From NCBI RefSeq assembly GCF_032362555.1, contig NC_083515.1, positions 4,871,001 to 4,935,000 of the forward strand: a DNA stretch of 64,000 nt, written 5' to 3'. This stretch comes from Amyelois transitella (Eukaryota; Arthropoda; Insecta; Lepidoptera; Pyralidae). The notes below the pieces were generated by a model that ran no database searches, was not told the origin of the DNA, and was given only the letters and a program-made list of their open reading frames with translations. Shown here one piece after another: positions 50,901-62,949 of this stretch (the stretch's first letter is position 1; each line of letters begins with the position of its first letter). The translations under genes and the position numbers were made by a program.

Positions 50901-53433
50901 CCGGGAGCCTCCGTTGTCGTACAATAGCAACCTGTTCCTGTTGCCCTTTAGTAGTGTCGTCTGGATGTGTATCGGTGCTCTTGTTATGATATTGACGGTG
51001 ATCACTTACGTCAATGCTTATTGGGAAGCGATTAAAATTAAGAAGCACATTATGAAGGTAAATATGTCAAAGATACGGTCCTATATCAGTCTCCATAATG
51101 TTCTTTGTTTATACTTTTATTGTTATAAATCTTTAAGATTTTAATTGTTTCTTGAAGGGAGTCCTGGTGACCCTTAATTCAATCAGAAAATCTACTACGG
51201 GCACTAGTTTCCTCAGTATTTAATATTGCTTTTATTTTGGTATACTCTAATCTATTTATATGTATTGTCATTACTTTTATAACATATGTAAATAGTAATT
51301 GTAGAGAAAATTAAATCATCAATTTCTTATCACGCCTCTTAACCGGAGGGGTAGGCAGATTGACGGATAATTTCTTTTCAGCAGTCTTCAAATCATACAA
51401 CACTGAAACCAAATATTAGTGACATAGTTGTTCTCTTGATAAGTGCCATGTGTCAACAGGGAAGTACTATAGAATTGAAAGGTTGGACTTTCCTTATTTA
51501 TTTTTAGTAGTAGATAAATAACTGCAAAAAAAATAAAACTATATCATAATTTACTAATCTAATACAAGTAGGAAAGTAATGTTACACAAACATGGTCAGC
51601 TTTTGGGGAACAATGGTAGTGAGCTTACCTCTGTTTACCAATGGTTGAAAGATCCTGATTTCGATCTTCAGTCAGGTCAAATGGAAAACGATATTTTCAA
51701 ATCAAACTGGTTTTTGAACGCTTTTCTATTTATCTTTATCAAGTACCATTGAGTTAGTAGTCTATTACACAAATCCCGAACTTACTTTTGGATCATCTAA
51801 TAATTGTTCCTGTTTTGAATTCAGGTGGAGTAGGTCGACTGATAATGTTCCTGATATTCCTCTCGTTCCTATTTCTGTATACCTCTTATTCTGCAAGCAT
51901 AGTCGCCCTTCTGCAATCCAGCTCAAACAGCATTCACTCATTAGCTGATCTTTACAACTCCAAAATGGAACTTGGCGTGGAAAACTTACCCTACAATATA
52001 TATTACTTCACGGTAATCATAATTTTTTAATACTTTATATGTAAGCGACTACGTAATTTTTTAATGTATTTTTTTATTTTTAAAGTCAGCAAAGGACCCT
52101 CTAAGAAAAGCAATTTACGAGAACCGAGTGGCACCAAAAGGACGCAAGCCAAATTATTTAACTTTAGAAGAAGGTGTTAAGAAGCTACAGGCTGTAAGTA
52201 AATAGTCGTACGAGTATATTCTCAAACATGCTCTGTGTGTAAAACAAGTTAGGCACGGAATCCTCAAATATTTTTAGCTATAGGTATTAGTTACTTATAC
52301 CATTGGTGAAACCGAAGTCCATGAACAGAAATTTGACAACCACCCAAAATTGCGTACAGATATAATCCATGTTCTTAACATCTATGATCAATGAAAATTG
52401 AACTGAATTGATTTCCAGTAAGTTAATTGTGATACTTATAGTAATTGTACCTTCCTGTATTTACTTCGGCTTAAAATATATTTTAATTTAAATAGAAATC
52501 GATAATGACATAGATTTATTTTCAAAATAAGCTACAATGCCGTGTAGTTTTTGGCATCAATAAAAAAAAAGAATAGATCCATCTCATCATGTCGTAAAAG
52601 GTGACTAAGGGATAGGCTTATAAACTTACGACTCTCCTTTAAATCGATGGGGTAGCAACCTGTCACTATTTGAATCTTAATTCTATTATTAAGCCAAACA
52701 GCTGAACGTCGCCTATCAGTCTTTCCAAGACTGTTGACTCTGTCTTCCGCGCAAGGGATATAGACGTGAAAATATGTTTGTATGTATAGGATACAAGGTA
52801 TCGCTTAATAAATAAAAACTAAAGCTAGGCTTGTAAGGAATTAACAAAAAAACTGACCTATTTTTTAGAAACCATTTGCATTCAACATGAACGTCGGAGT
52901 TGGATACAGACTGGTGAACAAATATTTCTTAGAGCATGAGAAATGCGGCTTACAACAAATCAATTTTATCGATAACAGTCAACCATTCGTTGCTTGCCCC
53001 AAGTATTCTCCATATGTAGAAATTTTTAAAGTTGGGTATGTAACAAAATTTTTTTACATTAAGTACTTGAATTCATTTAAAAAAGACTAATTTTTATGAT
53101 GACTTTTTAATGTACTTATTAAATTATCACAGCGTCAGTTATAAAAGCTTTTCTCGTAGATATAAACTTGCCTTTTCTGCATTTTTTATGACCACTTTCA
53201 GGTTACAAAGAAGTGTTGAACACGGTTTAATCGATCGTATTAATCGTATAATCTTCTCGAAGAAGCCACAATGTACGAACCGAGGTGGCCAGTTCATATC
53301 AGTCAACATATTGGACTTCTACCCTATACTTTTAATGCTACTTTACGGCATGGTGCTTTCAATCGTAATTTTATTGATTGAAGTGGTAGTCCATCATAAA
53401 TATACACAAATATGTTGTCAATTTCGACATTAA
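47929..53433 (+). CDS. IR-D: IR75-like ionotropic receptor, duplicate of IR-B
   Basis: This is a complete sister of IR-B. Exons: 47929-48067, 48351-48514, 48608-48773, 49368-49560, 50164-50336, 50816-51057, 51382-51481, 51825-52012, 52086-52193, 52869-53035, 53202-53433. They sum to 1872 nt (623 aa); one extra Lys codon in exon 2 ('DDAKINNTQ') explains the difference. The signal peptide is 'FFLVLIFCLNLFLVFSLE'. The S1 Arg lies in 'FINEARLGVVQF', M3 has 'LYTSYSASIVALLQSSS', and M4 matches IR-B with three conservative changes. Exon 5 is identical to IR-B over 173 nt by eye. Differences cluster just after the S1 Arg (Q-P-T-T-L-N-V in place of H-P-S-D-V-T-I) and in S2 ('NFIDNSQPFV' in place of 'NYIHTSQAFI'). 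The exon 7 NAGNAG acceptor is also present. All splice sites are intact, so it should be functional, possibly with altered ligand tuning. Confidence 0.92.
50398..50566 (+). repeat. SINE-like repeat, 3' half, IR-D intron
   Basis: It is the paired copy of 41080-41250. It reads 'GGATTCTTCTTGTAGGCGAT', 'CAACCTGTTGCTATTTAAAT' and 'GGAATATAGACGTGATTTG'. Confidence 0.75.
52538..52788 (+). repeat. SINE-like repeat, IR-D intron
   Basis: It is the paired copy of 43522-43768, with the same unusual head 'TGCCGTGTAGTTTTTGG'. Confidence 0.8.
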
Positions 53434-53993
53434 CTTAGTAATTGTTATTTTTTTATTGTTTAATATTATTTTATGAGGGTTATTATAGGTTTTGACAATT
53501 AATTATCCGTAATTATACGTAAATTAAGTTGAAAAAACCTGTTTCTCCAATTTCAAAGTTACTTAATATAATTTGCTAATGTGCACATAGAGATTTACGT
53601 AAAAAGTAGATTGCTATCTGGTAGAACCACTCCTTAAAGACTACAAAGCTAATGACTACCGCAGAGTTTTATTAAATCTTTAAAGAATTATGGTGAATTA
53701 CAACAAGCCCTATAAATAAACAAACCATACTTACACATTACCCGCATTTACTCATTTTAAAACAAGTAAGTCTGATTCAAAAATGGGTGATATGCACGTT
53801 GCATCAATATTGTACCGAAACATTCTACAAGCCATAATTAACATGGACGCCGAGTGCCACATGCAATTACTCTAACCTGCAATCGGAAAGCGTTTACTGG
53901 CAATTTTGTCGTTAATCCTAGTATAAAATCACATAAAAGCAAGCAAAGCAATAACAATTGAAAACGAGCTACAGCAAGCACTATCAATTAAAA
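53434..53993 (+). other. IR-D/IR-E spacer
   Basis: It matches 44385-44940 and contains the IR-D 3' end and the IR-E promoter region. No coding sequence is seen. Confidence 0.7.
53922..53928 (+). promoter_or_regulatory. TATA box of IR-E
   Basis: TATAAAA lies 72 bp upstream of the ATG at 53994, in a block conserved with the IR-C promoter. Confidence 0.55.
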
Positions 53994-56900
53994 ATGAGGC
54001 TTTTATGGATGATATTGATAAGTTTTAAATATATGGTTAATGCGAATGAAATAAAAATGATAGTTGATATCATCAAGGCTAGTGAAAAGCCAACTACCAT
54101 ACTGGCAAATATTTGTTGGGAACCACGTAAGTAGCTTCTACAGATTTAATTTGGTCAGATTGTTTGAATTAGATAAAAAAATCAATACCTAACTAATTTC
54201 TAGATAAAAAAGCCCGCTTTATTTCTGACCTAAACTCCATGGAACCGCCAAGGATGGTTCGTTTTATGAAGACTGATCTACCTTCAGATGACTATACTCG
54301 CCGAGAGCACTTGATGTTGGTTGCTGATGTGAATTGCCCGAATATCAAAACCTTTTTCAAGCAGGTACATTTTCGTAATCTTTTTTTTTTTTCGAGGATT
54401 TTTTTATTTATTATTACACATAACAGAATACAATGTGCCGTGTGGTTCCCGGCACCAAAAGAAAAAGAAAAGGACCACTCCATCTCTTTCCCATGGATGT
54501 CATAAAAGGCGACTAAGGGATAGGCTTATAAACTTAAGATTCTTCTTTTAGGCGATGGGCTATCAACCTGTCACTATTTGAATCTCAATTCTTTCTGTAG
54601 GCCAAATAACTGAACGTGGTCTTTAAGTCTTTTTAAGACTGTTGGCTCCGTCTACCCCGCATGGGATATACACGTGATTATATGTATAAGTGTATGTACG
54701 TATGTAACAGAATACAACTAAGTACATAAATAAGATAAAAAAGAAATAGTAGAAACAGATCTGGGTCGTATCCCACAGGATGTGCTTAAACAAAAAACAA
54801 CTGGGGAGAGAAGAATGCGTTAAAATACATTACATTTCATATAAATTAAATCAAATTTAAAAAGCCTTGCCACAATTATTAATTAATTCTTAAATCAACT
54901 TAATTTTAAAACAAATTAATTCTTTAATCAAATTTCAAATGCCTTTGAAATTTAGCGTGTAGGTTTCTTATGTGGTCTACGGGTGCATTAACACTATTTC
55001 CTGGAATTCTCTCGGAGAAATTTTTCATTAACACGGGTGTAGCCGCGGACAGTAGATATACTAATTATAATATTTTTAGCTCTATTGTTTATTTTGTGAT
55101 ATTAACGCTTAGTTTTAACCAGGCTGGCGCTACGAAAAAACTAGCTTTTCCATATCGCTGGATCATAGTTGGAGGGACTTCAAATGACAGTATAGTACCA
55201 TCTTCAGTTTACAGTCTAAATCTTTTGTCCGATTCAGAAGTTATTGTATCCCATAGAAATGATGACTATTCCTTTACACTATACATGAGTAAGTATATGT
55301 ACATGAACATAATTAATTAATGTACAGTGAGTTACTTCACCTATAGGTACTTATATATTAAATTTTTACGATTTAGCCAACTATTACTAGCAAAAAATAT
55401 ACACGTAAAAGCTAACTATTTACTAAAAAAAACATATTCTCTTTCCGCATTAAAGATAATTACCATATATTTATTTTCTTTTTTCTATTAGTTTATAAAA
55501 TGAGGATCAATAGTAATTGGGTCTATGAAGATTGTGGAATTTGGACGAATGTAAATGGTTTTAAAAAATCGAAAATATTGGAACATTCTATACCAACGAG
55601 AAGGAAAAACTTCGAAGGAAATACTATTGTCACTGCTATGGTGATACTAAATAATAAAACAATGTCTGATCCCTACGATCTTCGGTGAGTTTTCATAATT
55701 GTTCCTGTTCTTTTAGTAAAATATTATAACGACTGAAAAATAGGCACCTGTAAAAACCATTTCACTTATCTTCAGTAGTTAGGTGCCCAAGTTTATATTT
55801 ATGATAACCTACGTATTATACATGAACCAGAAGAACGACTGAACAGTTTCTACCATACGATTGTGTCTTGAAACTTTTCGGTGCAGTTTAACTATGATTA
55901 AATATGAATATGTAATTGCTTAACTTTTTTAATCTTCGCAAACATAATTAAGAACTTACTTATTTTCTTTTTTAGTGATATACTAACAGACACTGTGTCC
56001 AAGAGTGGCTTTCGGCAGACTGATGCGTTATTTTTTTATCTGAACGCCACCCGGCAACTCGTTTTCAGCGAGACCTGGGGTTATTACAGGAATGGCAGCT
56101 ACGAGGGAATGGTCGCTGAAATGACCCAAGGAAATGCTGAATTATCATGTAAACTTTAGTAATATCTAAATATATAAAAGAACGCTGACTAAAAGAAGTA
56201 ACATTGGCTAGCTCTTATAAGAAAAAAAATCAAAGTTTATGAGCGTTTCCATTGATTGATTCTCACAAACTTCACGGGATGAAAAGCAGCTGACAAACAC
56301 TAGATTTTTTTATCTACAAGACCAACACAAAGCTTAAGCTGGACAAATGTTCTCATTCCTTTTAGTAGCCTTTGTAAACATTGGGAAGTTCACAAATTTC
56401 CTGTTGGTTTTCATCCAGGTACAGTCCTTATCACAACGGCGGATCGCATAGAAGTAGTAGACTACTTATCATCCCCGACGCCAATCTCGATCAAATTCGT
56501 GTTTCGGCAACCCCCGCTCTCCTACCAAAATAACCTGTTCCTGCTGCCTTTCAAGACCAGGGTGTGGTATTGCATCGGAGCTTTTATACTAATGCTGATT
56601 TTCATCATATATGTAAATGCCTCTTGGGAAAAGAAGAAACTGGAGCAATGCAAATCGGTGGGAAAATTAAATTGCTTATTTCGCTAGTTTTTAAGTGTGG
56701 GTCAAATCTATATATACGTTTTCTACAGGTATATCTATTAAGTGTTATTAAAATGGGCTCGTAGTTTTTGCGAGTTTGCATTTATATAATAAGATTAACC
56801 TCGAAGGTAGGCCTGCCTTACTGTGTGATGCATAGGAGATTGGGCATAAACATAATACTTTTCATTTCAGGAAGCCGTTGATCATACAATGTTAACACCA

Positions 56901-58350
56901 AATGTAAATGATACTACAATGCTTGTAATAGCTGCCATCACTCAGCAAGGAAGTTCTATTGAGCTAAAAGGTATCAAAGTTGCAGTTCAATGTATAGTAG
57001 AAACGATCATTTACCATACTATGGATACTTTAAAACACTTTAGTTATGTTGTTGATATGGATTTTAAACTACTGCTTTCAGGAACCCTAGGTCGTCTCGT
57101 CATGTTTTTACTATTTCTCGCTTTTCTGCTTCTTTATTCGTCGTATTCGGCCAGTATTGTCGCTCTTCTACAGTCTAGATCTAACCAGATTCGGACTTTG
57201 ACGGATCTCCTCAACTCCAAGTTAGAATTGGGCGTAGAAGATACACCTTACAACAGATATTTTTTTCCGGTAAATATCTCAGTCAATTCCTGAAATCATT
57301 ATTAGCTTACTAATTTAATTTAGCTCAGAGTCTACTTAAGATTTTGCGATGTATGTGATTTAACACGTTACCTTACAGCCATTTGCACAAGTTTTTGTTG
57401 TTAATATTTATTTTTAGATAGCTACAGAACCAGTAAGAAAAGCAATATACCAAACTAAGATTGCTCCCCGTGGTACAAAACCAAAATTCATGAGTCTGGA
57501 AGAAGGTGTGAAAAAGTTGCAGAAGGTAAACATCTAATGAATCTGTTCAACATTACACTACTTTAAATCGGTTATACTACTCGTACTAAAAATATAATAA
57601 AAACACAGTTTCGTCTTTCTTCACAGTAAAAACATGGAAGGAAGATAGACGATCTGGGCTTGGTTTGGCACAATAAAGTTGCCATTACACCATTTTTTAA
57701 CAAAAATAAACTTTATTTTATAGGAACCATTTGCATTTAATATGAACAAAGGAATAGGATACCGTCTTGTGGACAGGTATTTTCATGAGCACGAGAAATG
57801 TGGTCTACAAGAAATAGGCTATTTGTATGACACCAAAACCTATATAACTTGCCGGAAAAATTCTCCTTACCGTGAAACGTTCAAAATTGGGTGAGGAAAT
57901 TGAACACATTCTTTAAATGATCCATTCCTAAGGGCCGTATAATATTATAGAATATTAGTTGTTCCGAAATGCCTGCAAGCAACTCTTGGAAAAAATGGCA
58001 TAAGTTACCTTATCATCAAAAAGTTTTGGTTTTAAAGTGCCCTATACACATGTACTACAGATTTTTTTAATACTGAATATTGTCTTATGATGAATATGAT
58101 TCCTATTTTCAGCCTATTTAGAATTCAAGAGCATGGGCTAAGCGATCGGGAGAACCGTTTGATCTACGCCAGGAAGCCGGCTTGCATAGCTCGCGGAGGT
58201 AGCTTCGGTTCCGTCAACATGGTGGACTTTCACCCTGTAGTGTTGATGTTGTTGTACGGCATGGCACTCGCCTTCACCCTGTTGTTGTTGGAAATACTAG
58301 TACATAAAAAACAACAACAGTATTGGAATCGGACACAATTACATTCATGA
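53994..58350 (+). CDS. IR-E: IR75-like ionotropic receptor
   Basis: It has eleven exons: 53994-54126, 54204-54364, 55123-55288, 55492-55684, 55976-56148, 56419-56657, 56871-56970, 57082-57269, 57418-57525, 57724-57890, 58113-58350. They sum to 1866 nt (621 aa), with the same phases as the paralogues. It starts with signal peptide 'MRLLWMILISFKYMVNA' and has 'VADVNCPNIKTFF' in the N-terminal region. S1 has 'ETWGYYRNGSYEGMVAEMTQ' and the conserved Arg in 'ITTADRIEVVDYL'. M1 is 'VWYCIGAFILMLIFIIYV', M3 has 'LYSSYSASIVALLQSRS', S2 has 'HEKCGLQEIGYLY', and M4 is 'HPVVLMLLYGMALAFTLLLL'. It is oddly different at the exon 5/6 join, where the others have Gly-Gly (DIGG, DVGG) and this one has Ser-Cys ('NAELSCTVL'). 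Exons 1, 2 and 6 are nearly identical to IR-C because both derive from the duplication. AATAAA at 58417-58422 probably ends the transcript. Confidence 0.92.
54436..54706 (+). repeat. Full-length SINE-like repeat, IR-E intron 2
   Basis: The head is TGCCGTGTGGTTCCCGGCAC and the tail 'GTATGTACGTATG'. It is the pair of 45411-45670. Confidence 0.85.
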
Positions 58351-58416
58351 TCGGATATAAAATTAAGCACCACGAAAAAATTTAGAGTTAGGTAGTTTAG
58401 TTTATAATGGAAATTA

Positions 58417-58422
58417 AATAAA
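58417..58422 (+). terminator. Poly(A) signal of IR-E
   Basis: AATAAA in 'AAATTAAATAAACTTTATT' lies 67 bp after the IR-E stop codon. It is the only canonical signal close downstream. Confidence 0.6.
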
Positions 58423-60160
58423 CTTTATTTCACCTTAACTTTTTAATTTTTTACAGAAGTTACCTGTTATATGCATTCACTAAATAGATCTAGGTTTGAT
58501 ATGTGACATAAATTATTCAAAGCAACCGAAAAGTTCCATCTCCTAAATTATGGTGAGGTTTGCCAAACAGCTTCGTTTGATGGACAAGTTTGTTCCTTAT
58601 AGGTGGCAAGCAAAAACTATATGATCAGGCATTCAAGGCAATTAGAGGAAACCGGGTCTGCTGCGCAGTAGTCGAGATCGGCTGCCATGCAGTCTGTCGT
58701 GATTGGATATGTACTTACTTGCTGCACCACTGATGTATTTAAATAGACAAAGTTACCTTTCCCGAAACTAGAGATAAATCTCTTTACAGCGGATGTTGCA
58801 CGAGATAACTAAGAACATAAACACTTTCACAACTGTGATCTAAGCGGGTTAGATTCCCTGTTGAAAGTGTCACGCTCAGACGGAAATTGCTTTGTAATAC
58901 GAATTCATGACATATTCTCCTGGATTTTGGCCGTAAACCCTGAATATCGTCCCTGCAACAATAGACATCTAGGGAAAAGGACACTTATCCATCTTTTGTA
59001 ATAGATAGACTATCAACAATGAACTAGTCTTCTTCAATAGTCTGAGGGTACAGACCTACTATCTCCATTTAGATATCCGTGTCACACGCGGCTCTTACTC
59101 GCGTTCAACTAGATCCATTCCTTTAAATAAATCATAAGCTGATTGCCTCTCTGGACGGTAATTAAGTCATAACAGCAATTTATGAACCCTAATGCTGTAG
59201 CCCCACAGAGCGAGTAAGCTGGACAAGTTGTTCAATGCACTATAAGCCTTGCCTCACCAGTTCTCAATTGGATTTCGACCACACAAGTCAAACGAGGTTT
59301 GCCAGCGACTATTAAGTTAATAACTTCTACATCCTGATTACAACTTAAGATTTTATTATCTGAGTCTATCGATTAGGTATTTATGTTAACGTAGCCGTAG
59401 CCTCCCCTTATGTTATTACTCAAAGTACCTAACTTGTCTTTCTTCAAGATTTCTAATACTCAAATCAAAATTTCAAGTTCATTTAGCGCATCGTAGATTT
59501 TGTAAAGTGTGGTAAGAATAGAACCACTTCATCTCTTTCCCATGAATGTCGTAAAAGGCGACTAAGGGATTAGCTTATAAACTTGGGATTCTTCTTTTAA
59601 GCGATGGGCTAGCCACCTGTCACTATTTGAATTTCAATTCTTTCATTAAGCCAAACAGCTGAACGTGGGAGTCTATCAGTCTTTCAAGACTGCCGGCTTT
59701 GTCTATCTACCGAGCTATAGACGTAATTATATGAATGAATATGAATGTAATAAGTAGGTAACTTGTAACGAGTATTGAAAATGAAACAAAATAGGTCGAT
59801 CTAAATGCACAACCAAAAAAAAATATTTATAGGAATCCCATAAAAGGTTTTTAAAAATTTCTACAAATTAAATTCCCAGGTAAATCTAGCGGACCATATC
59901 GAAGTAAGTAACTGCTTGCCATCATATAGACTTTGTTTCACATCGAAGTTTTATTCATTGACGATGATATGAAAATGATAAAAATCTTGGCAACTTTGTA
60001 ATCACATAGCCGTGATTGTTCAGCGCAAAGTAATCCAAAGGTATAGATAAGATAATTAATACCTACTAATCGCTTATTCAGAAATTTATGATATTGATAG
60101 ACGGAATTTACCTGAAGTCACATTTTTCAGTGCAAGAGTGATGTTGTTTTGTCATTAAAC
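58423..60160. other. Spacer between the IR array and the Ly6 gene
   Basis: No exon series is seen. The antisense frame at 58784-58984 has no motif or splice context. A SINE copy lies at 59515-59748. The Ly6 promoter must be near the right end. Confidence 0.6.
59515..59748 (+). repeat. SINE-like repeat, head-truncated
   Basis: It starts at 'GAATAGAACCACTTCATCTC', continues through 'CCATGAATGTCGTAAAAGGC', 'GCGATGGGCTAGCCACC' and 'AGCCAAACAGCTGAACGTGG', and ends 'GTAATTATATGAATG'. Confidence 0.8.
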
Positions 60161-61998
60161 ATGGATTTCAAAGTATTAGGATTTTTGCTGTGTATTCTTA
60201 TTGGAAAATCTGTTGGTAAGTTTAGATGAACTTACAGATAGGTAAATAAGAGCACTTTATTTTTTGTTGTAAGAAAATGTAGCTACGAAAACTTAACAAA
60301 GAAATCAATAAAGTACAGACAAAGGAATATCTAAAGGACGGCGTGTAATTTTAAAATAAAAAATAACATCGATTGGTCGTTAGTAACTTGCATATAATTT
60401 TAGTTATTTTCAAAGGGTAAACAAACCTAAGTAGTATTAATACTTAGTTTGTGTTGTTGGGTCTTGCATCCTTACGTCTTTGAAGAGGAGCACGTCTGTT
60501 TCACGTCCATTATCATTGTCGATCTAGTTAAAGGCGAACCACGGTCTTTTTGGGAATGGATAAATCAGGCTCTACACGAAGCGACTCTCGTCTGGCTTCC
60601 GCAACTTAACAGAGAAAACCTAAACCAGTTTGGGTCACATTACAACGTAATATATGACAGTAGGTAAGAGTAACTTTCTGTGTAGGTATAATTTAGTAAT
60701 TAGGACGGGTGCATTTAATTATACAGTGTGACGTCTATCTGATTAACCGTTCGATTAAAAATAGTTATTACCTACGAAGTGCCATTTCATGTTCTGTAAT
60801 TATTTCCCAGCTTCGCTGCGATGTTACGCCTGCGGCTTCAACTCTATGGATACTGACCAGTCTTGTTTGACCATAACAAACACAACACATACCGTAGAAT
60901 GCCCCTATACATATTGCACTATATTGAGGCAAGAATTTAGGGTACGTACCTATAACTTATTTTTTCTAATAAGTACCTACACCATTTCCGAGAAAGTAGT
61001 ATGACCATGATTGACCTATTTATATAATATTATCAACTAAATTTACGTATAAATTAATAACAAAAATGGGGGTAAATATGCTAAAACTTCTTTCTCCTGT
61101 AGAGGAGTCTAGAATACCTCTTTTTACCATGACTCTTAAGGGTACCAAGTTAGGTCCTCCTCAGCAACGCAACTTCCTTTACTGGGGAACCTAAACTATC
61201 CTGAATCCATAGAATTACCTAGTAAAAGCTACACACTAAAATTAATTTCCAAATACCTCAGTCTCTTTTTACAACATCCAAAAGGCTCTTCCTCTTGGAT
61301 GTTGTACTTTTTTATAATGTACCTTTTTAAATTACGGGAACCACACGGCAAGGACTTGTTATACAAGTACATATTGATATTGGTAGATGTACCTATCTTT
61401 TCCATTTAGGATCCTGCTGGAGTAGTGGCGAGTTTCGTTCGAGGCTGTGAAGAGGATCCAGCGTTCCTCAACCATGACGTGTCCGATTGGACCTTTCATA
61501 CATATTATAGAGCTTGCACTAGCAGCCTTTGTAATACTGGTAAGTCAATCCGCAGTTGATAACACGCTACATCCTAGGTATTTTAATCATAGTTATATTA
61601 ACTAGGCGATACCTAGGTAATCTTAGTTTATTAGAGCAGTAAACTGTAGATAATACGTACTCGTAACAGACAAGAGGAAAGCCAGGGAAGGTCCGGCTGG
61701 GATAGAAAAGGCCAGATTCATGTTATCTTCGTTCGAAGGACCATAAACTTTGTGAAATACTTACATAGCTATTTATAAATATCAACGTAGCTAAGTTCTG
61801 GAAATATTTGCTATAATAGAATTTAATTTTACAGGTGATGGAATTCAATCGGTAGTCGGAGGTAATTTGTCACCAAGACCGCAATTTGAAGGGTCAAATC
61901 TACTCGTTCCTGGAACAGGAGGTGCAGCTCCAGGGTCCGGATACACCACATTTATGCTACTTATGTCTTTTATTGTAACTTTTAGAGCATTAAAATAG
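60161..61998 (+). CDS. Ly6/uPAR-domain protein, predicted GPI-anchored
   Basis: This is a small cell-surface protein of the Ly6 (three-finger) superfamily, the insect group that includes quiver/sleepless-, crok- and boudin-type proteins. Exons: 60161-60215, 60811-60941, 61410-61539, 61835-61998. They sum to 480 nt (159 aa), with clean GT-AG borders and phases 1, 0, 1. Residues 1-18 are a signal peptide ('VLGFLLCILIGKSV'). The mature domain begins 'SLRCYACGFNS' and holds eight cysteines ('LRC', 'YAC', 'QSC', 'VEC', 'TYC', 'RGC', 'RAC', 'SLCN'), ending in the Cys-Asn typical of the fold. A Pro/Gly-rich linker leads to a C-terminal hydrophobic tail ('TFMLLMSFIVTF'), which predicts GPI attachment. 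An out-of-frame upstream ATG at 60141 stops after five codons. Family members fold septate-junction proteins or regulate channels; which of these applies here cannot be told. Confidence 0.9.
60448..60664 (+). other. Coding-like open frame inside Ly6 intron 1
   Basis: A 217-nt stretch starts after an AG at 60446-60447 and ends at a good donor (AG|GTAAGAG at 60664/60665). It is open throughout, with ordinary codon use and a plausible protein composition ('SIIIVDLVKGEPRSFWEWIN', then 'ATLVWLPQLNRENLNQFGSH'). It does not match Ly6 cysteine spacing or the IR exons. Inserted between Ly6 exons 1 and 2 it would be in the wrong phase and would replace the start of the Ly6 domain. It may be an exon remnant of another gene. 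I do not recognise the family. Confidence 0.35.
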
Positions 61999-62949
61999 TA
62001 AGTACTTACTTAAAACATCGTTTGCTTTTTAAATAGAATTAGTACGAAAACTACTCAAAACTCTCAGAAGTATTTATGTGTGTATATGTAGACTTCTCAA
62101 GAACAAAGACATGATTTTATTTATTTACTTTTTATTGAAAGTTGTAGTTTTTTAGATCTTGAACTAGTAGGTATCAGTGTCTTGTGACTTTTTGACACAT
62201 GTGACAAAAGTATTTTGAGTAGGTGATACCAGTTAGTAATATACCATGTCATTTAGCCTCCTGGCGTAAGAGCATCGGTCATACATTAGGTATTTAAACC
62301 AGTGCCTCATACTCATAAATAATCGGTCATCTTAACACAATACATAATATAGTGCCCACCACGAAAGTTGAACAAAATGTACTCTATGGATGCTGCGTAG
62401 AAGATTTTTTATATTATGAATAATTGCTGCTGCGCATCCCGGAAGTGTAAAATTTTAGGGTCTACTGTTTTGCAGAGTAACCATCGTAGAAAAGAATACC
62501 ACCTCCGATACATACGTCTACAAAATGTTAAGTGGTCCTCTGTACATTTCTATTGAAAGCCCGCTTAGTAATATATCCGAAAGAGTTATTATGAAGATCT
62601 GATAAATATTTTTTATATTTGGATTAAGTTCTTAGCTATTGTTACCATAGCGACGACGTTACCTAGCATTACGGCAAAGAGGCAAACAATAAAATGTTTT
62701 AGGACAGTGTGAATAAATGTATTTATTTACACTGAAAACAATATATATGCAGAATGAAAAAGAGGTACTTGCTTCATGAAAACACCGCTGTAAAAACAAG
62801 TGCATTTTGACTTTGACCGACAAGTGACATTTGATCAGGCGTAAAATGTCATTCTAGAGACGTAGTACCTATAGGTTATGTTGTCTTTATAAAGGTACAA
62901 AATGTAATTAGTAACAGAAATTAAACGTTTTCGTGCCGTATTATCAACC
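61999..62949. other. Spacer between the Ly6 gene and the right-edge gene
   Basis: I see no coding feature. It should contain the Ly6 3' UTR and the promoter of the gene starting at 62950. No reliable TATA or poly(A) signal was picked out. Confidence 0.5.

Larger units (their letters stand above)
46373..56759 (+). repeat. Segmental duplication, unit 2
   Basis: This unit is collinear with 37067-46372. It carries the IR-C terminal exon (A-like), all of IR-D, and IR-E through exon 6 plus about 100 bp of the next intron. Similarity to unit 1 ends at 56759 ('AAAATGGGCT'). The left edge shows little or no microhomology between the two joined introns. Confidence 0.9.
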
